In this document: one piece after another, positions 32,600-37,843 of the stretch
How positions within the stretch are numbered: position 1 is the first letter of the stretch
Layout of the letters: each line of letters begins with the position of its first letter
Assembly (NCBI RefSeq): GCF_000332315.1
Contig: NZ_KB235935.1
Location: forward strand, 118,549 to 156,391
Direction: 5' to 3'
From: Prochlorothrix hollandica PCC 9006 = CALU 1027
Lineage (GTDB): Bacteria; Cyanobacteriota; Cyanobacteriia; Prochlorotrichales; Prochlorotrichaceae
Length of the DNA: 37,843 bases
Notes under the pieces: generated by a model
The model's database searches: none
What the model was told of the DNA's origin: nothing
The model's input: only the letters and a program-made list of their open reading frames with translations
Position numbers and translations under genes: made by a program

Positions 32600-34786
32600 G
32601 TGTCCCATCCTTCGTTTCCTCAACAGCGCTGGCATATCCATCCCTCGGACGGCGATCGCGTCCGTCACTTGTCCCAGGATCTCCAAATTCTGGCTCCCGT
32701 CGTCCAAGTGCTGTTCAACCGGGGCTTGGATTCCCTGGAGGCGGTGCAAACGTTCCTCGATCCCGACTCCTTAGTTTTGCCGTCCCCCTTAACGGAATTT
32801 GAGGATCTGGCCATTAGTGTGGAACTGTTGGCCACCGCCATTGCCCAACAGCAAACCATCGCCATCTGTGGTGACTATGATGCCGATGGTATGACCAGCA
32901 CCGCCTTGTTATTGCGGGCTTTGCGATTCCTGGGGGGACAGGTGGACTATGCCATTCCCAGCCGAATGCAGGAAGGTTATGGCATTAACAGCCGTATTGT
33001 CGAAGACTTCCACCAGGAAGGCGTTAGCCTGATTTTAACGGTAGATAACGGCATCGCCGCCTATGATCCCATTGCGCGGGCGCGGGAACTGGGCCTAGGG
33101 GTCATTGTCACGGATCACCACGATTTACCCCCCAAATTGCCCCCGGCTAATGCCATTTTGAACCCCAAGCTGCTCCCAGAGACTTCCCTCTATCGCGGTT
33201 TGGCGGGGGTGGGGGTAGCCTATATTTTGGCCTTGACCTTAGCCCAGCACTTGGGACAGTCGGAAGCCGTCATGAAGCCCCTATTGGAACTGTTTACCTT
33301 GGGGACGATCGCCGACCTTGCTCCCTTAACGGGGGTCAACCGTTGCTGGGTCAAACGGGGCTTAGCCCTCTTGCCAGACTCCCAACTGTTGGGGGTGCAA
33401 GTTTTGTTGGAAGAAGCCGGTATCAAGACCCCTGCCCCAGGGCAACAACTGGATTTAGCGGTTACGGATCAGCCGGTGATGGGACAACCCGCCTCCCCTC
33501 CCACTGCCTCAGCTTCCCCCACCTTGAAGCCGGAAGACATTGGCTTTCGCCTCGGTCCTCGCATCAATGCCATTGGTCGTATTGGCGACCCCCAAGTGGT
33601 CATCGAACTGTTGACCACCGATGATCCCCTGGTGGCACGGCAGCGGGCCAAGGAGTGCGAAGCCGCTAATCAACAGCGCCGCCAACTCTGTGAAGACATT
33701 GAGCAGGAGGCGATCGCCTTAGCGGAAGAACAGCGATCGCACTTGGCCGATCGACGGATTCTCCTCGTGGTTAGCCCCCATTGGCACCATGGGGTTATCG
33801 GCATTGTTGCCTCCCGTCTGGTGGAGCGCTATGGGGTGCCGGTCTTTATCGCCACTGGGGAAGAAGGGGGACAAATTCGCGGCTCTGCCCGGGGTATCCC
33901 AGAGTTCCATGTGGCCCAAGCCTTGGACTATTGCACCGATCTCTTGCTGAAACATGGGGGGCACCAAGCTGCCGGGGGCTTTTCCCTACCCCAGGAAAAT
34001 TTAGAGGCGTTTCACCAGCGGCTCATCGGGTTTGCCCGCCAGTCCTTGACCCTAGACCATGTAAAACCCCTTGTAACCGTTGATGCAGCGTTATCCTTTG
34101 ACCAAATTAATGGGGAACTCTATGGTCAAATCGATGCCCTTCACCCCTGGGGTATTGCCAACCCAGAACCCGTGTTTTGGAGTCCCCAGGTACGGATCCT
34201 GGAGCAGCGCAAAATTGGCAAAGAGGGCCATCACCTCAAACTCACCTTGGGCATGGCTACCGGGCCACAGATGACGATCCTCAAGGCAGTCGTCTGGCGC
34301 TGGGGGGAATATTTTCCCCTCCCGGACACGATCGATATCGCCTATCGTCTCCGGGAGAATACCTGGAAAGGGCGAGTAACGGTGGAACTGGAACTCCTGG
34401 GAGTGCGTTGGCCCGATGGAGTTGCAGTGCCTCAGTCTCCCCCAGATCTGGTTGTGGGGGTTCCCCCCTCAAAGCCCCCGTCCCCAGGGGGATCGGTTCC
34501 CCTCCTACCCCGTCCCCCCCAGACTGAGGACAACCCTGGGGGCACGATCGCGACGGTGGCCTTTACCTTTAGCGATCGCCCCTATTCCTGTGCTGTTTAT
34601 GATTGCAACGGCATCCAAGAACTGCGCATTCGCAACGGTCAGGGGCAGGTGCTAGCGGTGCAAGCAGGTCAAACCACCGGGTTATTGGGCCACGATCGCG
34701 CCACCGCCCAAACCATCAATGTCCAGGAACCTTTTTTCTATAACCTGATCCAGGGAGCTGTAGCTGCCTTGAAACCCCACATCTAA
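32600..34786 (+). CDS. recJ: Single-stranded-DNA-specific 5'-3' exonuclease RecJ
   Basis: RecJ degrades single-stranded DNA 5' to 3' in recombinational and mismatch repair. The DHH phosphoesterase motifs are visible: GDYDADGMTS (91-100), TVDNGIAA, VTDHHDLPP (about 170-178), and the DHHA1 motif HGGHQAAGGFS (about 452-462). It starts with GTG at 32600 (728 residues), which gives the proper N-terminus RWHIHP; no ATG lies nearby in frame. Two low-complexity parts are found: residues about 290-310, within the DHH domain (PVMGQPASPPTASASP), and about 610-650, before the C-terminal OB-like domain (PPSKPPSPGGSVP). It may be cotranscribed with cobA. Confidence 0.95.
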   Translation: MSHPSFPQQRWHIHPSDGDRVRHLSQDLQILAPVVQVLFNRGLDSLEAVQTFLDPDSLVLPSPLTEFEDLAISVELLATAIAQQQTIAICGDYDADGMTSTALLLRALRFLGGQVDYAIPSRMQEGYGINSRIVEDFHQEGVSLILTVDNGIAAYDPIARARELGLGVIVTDHHDLPPKLPPANAILNPKLLPETSLYRGLAGVGVAYILALTLAQHLGQSEAVMKPLLELFTLGTIADLAPLTGVNRCWVKRGLALLPDSQLLGVQVLLEEAGIKTPAPGQQLDLAVTDQPVMGQPASPPTASASPTLKPEDIGFRLGPRINAIGRIGDPQVVIELLTTDDPLVARQRAKECEAANQQRRQLCEDIEQEAIALAEEQRSHLADRRILLVVSPHWHHGVIGIVASRLVERYGVPVFIATGEEGGQIRGSARGIPEFHVAQALDYCTDLLLKHGGHQAAGGFSLPQENLEAFHQRLIGFARQSLTLDHVKPLVTVDAALSFDQINGELYGQIDALHPWGIANPEPVFWSPQVRILEQRKIGKEGHHLKLTLGMATGPQMTILKAVVWRWGEYFPLPDTIDIAYRLRENTWKGRVTVELELLGVRWPDGVAVPQSPPDLVVGVPPSKPPSPGGSVPLLPRPPQTEDNPGGTIATVAFTFSDRPYSCAVYDCNGIQELRIRNGQGQVLAVQAGQTTGLLGHDRATAQTINVQEPFFYNLIQGAVAALKPHI

Positions 34787-34787
34787 C

Positions 34788-34908
34788 CCCGCTATTTAAC
34801 CCCGTTATTTCGCCCCGTTATTTAACCCCGTTATTTAGCCCCACCTGTAACCCCGCTATTTAACCCCGTTATTTAGCCCCACCTGTAACCCCGCTATTTA
34901 ACCCCGTT
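34788..34908. repeat. 14-bp tandem repeat with variants
   Basis: TAACCCCGTTATTT and variants with GCTATTT, TTCGCC or TTAGCC fill the whole gap from the recJ stop to 55 bp before the next gene. A larger unit with CCACCTGTAACCCCGC is itself duplicated. Confidence 0.88.
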
Positions 34909-34962
34909 CTTCCCCATCTCGCCCCATTTATTGCCTTTATTCCAATTCATGAAGCCCCTTCC

Positions 34963-35559
34963 ATGAAGACCCTCCACCTCCTGCGCCATGGAGCCACCCC
35001 CTGGAACGCCACGGGCCAATTGAACTCCACTACAGACATCGGCCTTAGCGATCGGGGTCGTCAGGAAATCTTAGCCATTGCCCCTCTTGTGCAAGGGCTA
35101 GCCCTCGATCGGGTCATGTGTTCCCCCCGCCGCCGTGCCCAGGAAACCGCCCAGCTTCTAGCCTTGCCCCTGCCCATTAACCCGGACGATCGTCTGCGGG
35201 AACTGGACTTTGGTTGCTTTGAAGGCAAAACCCCCGCTGAACTCGCCCAAGATCTCCCCTTTCAGCAGTGGTATTGGGACGCAAATCCCCAGGTTCCCGT
35301 CAGCGTTGAATCCTTTGAATCCGTTGCCGATCGTGCCCAGGCTTTTTTGCAAGACATGGCCACCCTACCGGACAACACCATTCTCGCGATCGCCCACGGA
35401 GCCTTGATCCGCATCCTCCTCTGCCACTGCGTCCTAGGCATGAACCCCCACACCTACCGCCGACTCCGGGTAGACAACGGCACCCTGTCCACCCTGATTT
35501 GGGACAGCCAAGGTCTGCGCCTGACTGCCTTAAATTGCACCAGCCTGAGGAGCGCATAA
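34963..35559 (+). CDS. Histidine phosphatase family protein
   Basis: The 198-residue product is a phosphoglycerate-mutase-like phosphatase. The catalytic motif LLRHGATPWN holds R8-H9-G10, the conserved Arg in SPRRRAQETA, the acid residue in LRELDFGCFEG and the second His in LAIAHGALIR. Substrate cannot be told from sequence: candidates include alpha-ribazole phosphatase of cobalamin synthesis (the family CobC), a sugar-phosphate phosphatase, or a general phosphatase. The cobA gene two genes upstream is only weak support for the first. It has a soluble, single-domain length and is close to the glyQ tail (19 bp). Confidence 0.88.
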   Translation: MKTLHLLRHGATPWNATGQLNSTTDIGLSDRGRQEILAIAPLVQGLALDRVMCSPRRRAQETAQLLALPLPINPDDRLRELDFGCFEGKTPAELAQDLPFQQWYWDANPQVPVSVESFESVADRAQAFLQDMATLPDNTILAIAHGALIRILLCHCVLGMNPHTYRRLRVDNGTLSTLIWDSQGLRLTALNCTSLRSA

Positions 35560-35578
35560 CTCCTCCTCCCATGGGGTG

Positions 35579-36466
35579 CTAGGCCGCTGCCCTCTCCCCT
35601 TCGGGCAATAACGGAAATCCCAACTCTTGCCGCTGCACCAAATACAACTGAGCCACCTTGCGGGCCATATCCCGAATCCGTCCGATGTACCGCGTCCGTT
35701 CCGTCACCGCAATCACCCCCCGCGCATCCAGCAAATTAAAACAGTGGGAGCACTTGAGCACATAATCCAACCCCGGCATCACCAGCCCTGTTTCCACCAA
35801 CCGTTGGGCCTCCGTTTCATATAGCCCAAAAAGCTGGAATAACAAATCCGGTGTAGAAGCCTGGAAATTATAAGTACACTGCTCAATCTCCCCTTGGAGG
35901 AAAATCTCCCCATAGGTAATCTGATCATTCCAGGCGATTTTAGTAAACGCATCCACATTTTGGAGATACATCACCAATCGCTCCAAACCATAGGTGATCT
36001 CAATGGACACAGGCCGACAGTCAATGCCCCCGCACTGTTGGAAATAGGTGAACTGCGTCACCTCCATCCCATCCAGCCACACCTCCCAACCCACCCCCCA
36101 GGCTCCCAAGGTAGGAGACTCCCAGTTATCCTCCACAAACCGCACATCATGATCCTCCGGTTGGATCCCCAATACCCGTAGCGACTCTAAATATAAGTCC
36201 TGAATATTATCCGGCGATGGCTTGATCAGCACCTGGTACTGGTAATAGTGCTGGCAGCGGTTGGGGTTCTCCCCATAGCGCCCATCCGTAGGGCGGCGGC
36301 AAGGTTCCGCATAGGCCACTGACCAGGGTTCTGGGCCGATCGCCCGCAAGAACGTATGGGGACTCATCGTACCCGCCCCCTTCTCCGTGTCATAGGGCTG
36401 CATAATCAAACACCCCTGTTCCGCCCAAAACTCATTTAAGGCCGCAATCACCGATTGAAAATTCAT
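35579..36466 (-). CDS. glyQ: Glycyl-tRNA synthetase alpha subunit
   Basis: It is the catalytic (aminoacylation-site) subunit of the bacterial alpha2-beta2 type glycyl-tRNA synthetase. The product has 295 residues and starts [20 protein letters not shown], followed by [40 protein letters not shown], the [19 protein letters not shown] and [16 protein letters not shown] blocks. ATG at 36464-36466 gives the usual N-terminus. The beta subunit gene glyS is not in the window. It is divergent from the rRNA operon, whose leader begins about 350 bp away. Confidence 0.97.
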   Translation of the reverse strand: MNFQSVIAALNEFWAEQGCLIMQPYDTEKGAGTMSPHTFLRAIGPEPWSVAYAEPCRRPTDGRYGENPNRCQHYYQYQVLIKPSPDNIQDLYLESLRVLGIQPEDHDVRFVEDNWESPTLGAWGVGWEVWLDGMEVTQFTYFQQCGGIDCRPVSIEITYGLERLVMYLQNVDAFTKIAWNDQITYGEIFLQGEIEQCTYNFQASTPDLLFQLFGLYETEAQRLVETGLVMPGLDYVLKCSHCFNLLDARGVIAVTERTRYIGRIRDMARKVAQLYLVQRQELGFPLLPEGERAAA

Positions 36467-36664
36467 AACCCTTCTTCACCTGCTCTCCAGGTCAAACCAC
36501 AATCCACCTACCCTACACCCAACGCCGTCCCCCCACCTAGTCTCTCCCCACACCTCAAAGCCCAGTCCCACCTCCTCTCTTCTGGTCTCCCATCGGTGCC
36601 CACGGCGATCGTCCCCTTTTCCGATCGTGCAGCCCAACCCCTACGTCCCCGTTTACATCAGCCC

Positions 36665-36684
36665 ACTGAGTATTAATACTCAGT
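36665..36684. promoter_or_regulatory. Perfect 20-bp palindrome between glyQ and the rRNA operon
   Basis: ACTGAGTATT followed directly by AATACTCAGT is an exact palindrome without loop, 155 bp before the rRNA promoter -35 and about 200 bp before the glyQ start. It lacks a T-run. It looks like the site of a dimeric DNA-binding protein or a replication-related palindrome. Confidence 0.6.
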
Positions 36685-36819
36685 CACTGCTCCAGAATCA
36701 GAGGGTTTTCACCCCTCCCAAAAAGTTTTTTGAAAATATTTTTCAGGCCACAACCCTTACACAGCAAGGGTTTGGGGAATTAGCATCTAAGAAAACCGTT
36801 ATAAATTCAGAAAAGGGTA

Positions 36820-36848
36820 TTGACAGGGGATATGAAAGGGGATAGCTT
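36820..36848 (+). promoter_or_regulatory. Candidate rRNA operon promoter
   Basis: The -35 hexamer TTGACA (36820-36825) is perfect; the spacer is 17 bp; the -10 is TAGCTT (36843-36848), matching three of six positions. Transcription would start near 36855, about 250 nt before 16S, which is typical for an rRNA leader. The -10 is weak, as in many growth-controlled rRNA promoters. Confidence 0.55.
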
Positions 36849-37106
36849 AGTAAAGCGCCTGAGGGAAGCGGAGCGAAAGCGAAGCGGTTCAGAGGGGGCA
36901 AAAAAAGAGAACCTAGACAAGAGAATAGTTTGGAAGCCAAGCGCGACCTCGTCAATGAACTTACTTAAATTAGGGAATATTTTCCTAGTTTAAGGATAAC
37001 ACAAAAGACAAAGAGAACGAGGACAGTTAATAGGGAACTATTAGCTAGCCTTGATTAACTTTCTGACTGATTAACTGAGGCATAGCTTGAGTTGAGAGGT
37101 TGAAAT

Positions 37107-37843
<737 letters not shown>

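Larger units (their letters stand above)
36467..37106. other. glyQ-rRNA divergent region and rRNA leader
   Basis: No gene is supported. It holds the glyQ promoter on the left, a perfect 20-bp palindrome (36665-36684), a candidate rRNA promoter (36820-36848) and a leader of about 250 nt before 16S. The leader must contain the antitermination and RNase III processing elements, but their partner strand lies beyond the window edge. Confidence 0.6.

Overview
This is about 37.8 kb of a cyanobacterial chromosome. Supporting signs are a photosystem I assembly gene (ycf3), several cyanobacteria-only families (a DUF4278 protein, a PDZ/radical-SAM TIGR03279-type protein, an AAA_35-WD40 protein), a 16S rRNA gene with cyanobacterial signatures at the right edge, and many GCGATCGC (HIP1) octamers. 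The DNA is GC-rich and crowded with repeats. A Prochlorothrix/Limnothrix-like filamentous freshwater lineage is a guess only; no species call can be made from the sequence alone.

Layout. 1-1.5 kb: trmFO (tRNA m5U54 methylation). 1.5-5.7 kb: accessory region with a 104-bp MITE-like element, a small two-hairpin coiled-coil protein, and a 1006-residue NB-ARC/TPR STAND NTPase that shares its N-terminal module with the small protein. 5.7-8.4 kb: minus-strand cluster map-ycf3-gatC-fibrillin-like gene. 8.4-10.9 kb: repeat-rich stretch with palindromic repeats, a second MITE copy, a secreted beta-rich protein and a 56-residue small protein. 10.9-15.5 kb: rlmN facing a Uma2-type nuclease, a PDZ/radical-SAM protein and uppP. 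15.5-18.3 kb: a DUF4278 gene with its own terminator, a 59-bp palindromic repeat array and a group II PLP decarboxylase. 18.3-22.1 kb: a 1275-residue AAA_35-WD40 protein with 14 blades. 22.1-26.1 kb: an unknown gene, hemB, argF and a small conserved gene. 26.1-31.6 kb: a large coiled-coil protein full of expanded short repeats, an SH3b-like secreted protein and non-coding repeats. 31.6-36.5 kb: cobA, recJ, a histidine phosphatase and glyQ. 36.5-37.8 kb: rRNA leader and the 5' half of 16S rRNA.

How it fits together. Most genes are housekeeping: RNA modification and translation (trmFO, rlmN, gatC, glyQ, 16S), tetrapyrrole synthesis (hemB, cobA), envelope lipid recycling (uppP), repair (recJ), arginine (argF) and photosystem assembly (ycf3). 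Set among them are two large signalling-type NTPases (NB-ARC/TPR and AAA_35/WD40). The most interesting locus is the pair at 1750-5692, where a stand-alone adaptor-like protein and an adjacent STAND NTPase carry nearly the same N-terminal helical module. This resembles the effector-associated-domain logic of bacterial conflict systems, although no enzymatic effector is visible. The second theme is repeat biology: two MITE-like families, two palindromic repeat families and more than a dozen arrays of 12-16 bp (and longer) tandem repeats. Arrays inside genes have unit lengths that are multiples of three; most of those between genes do not.
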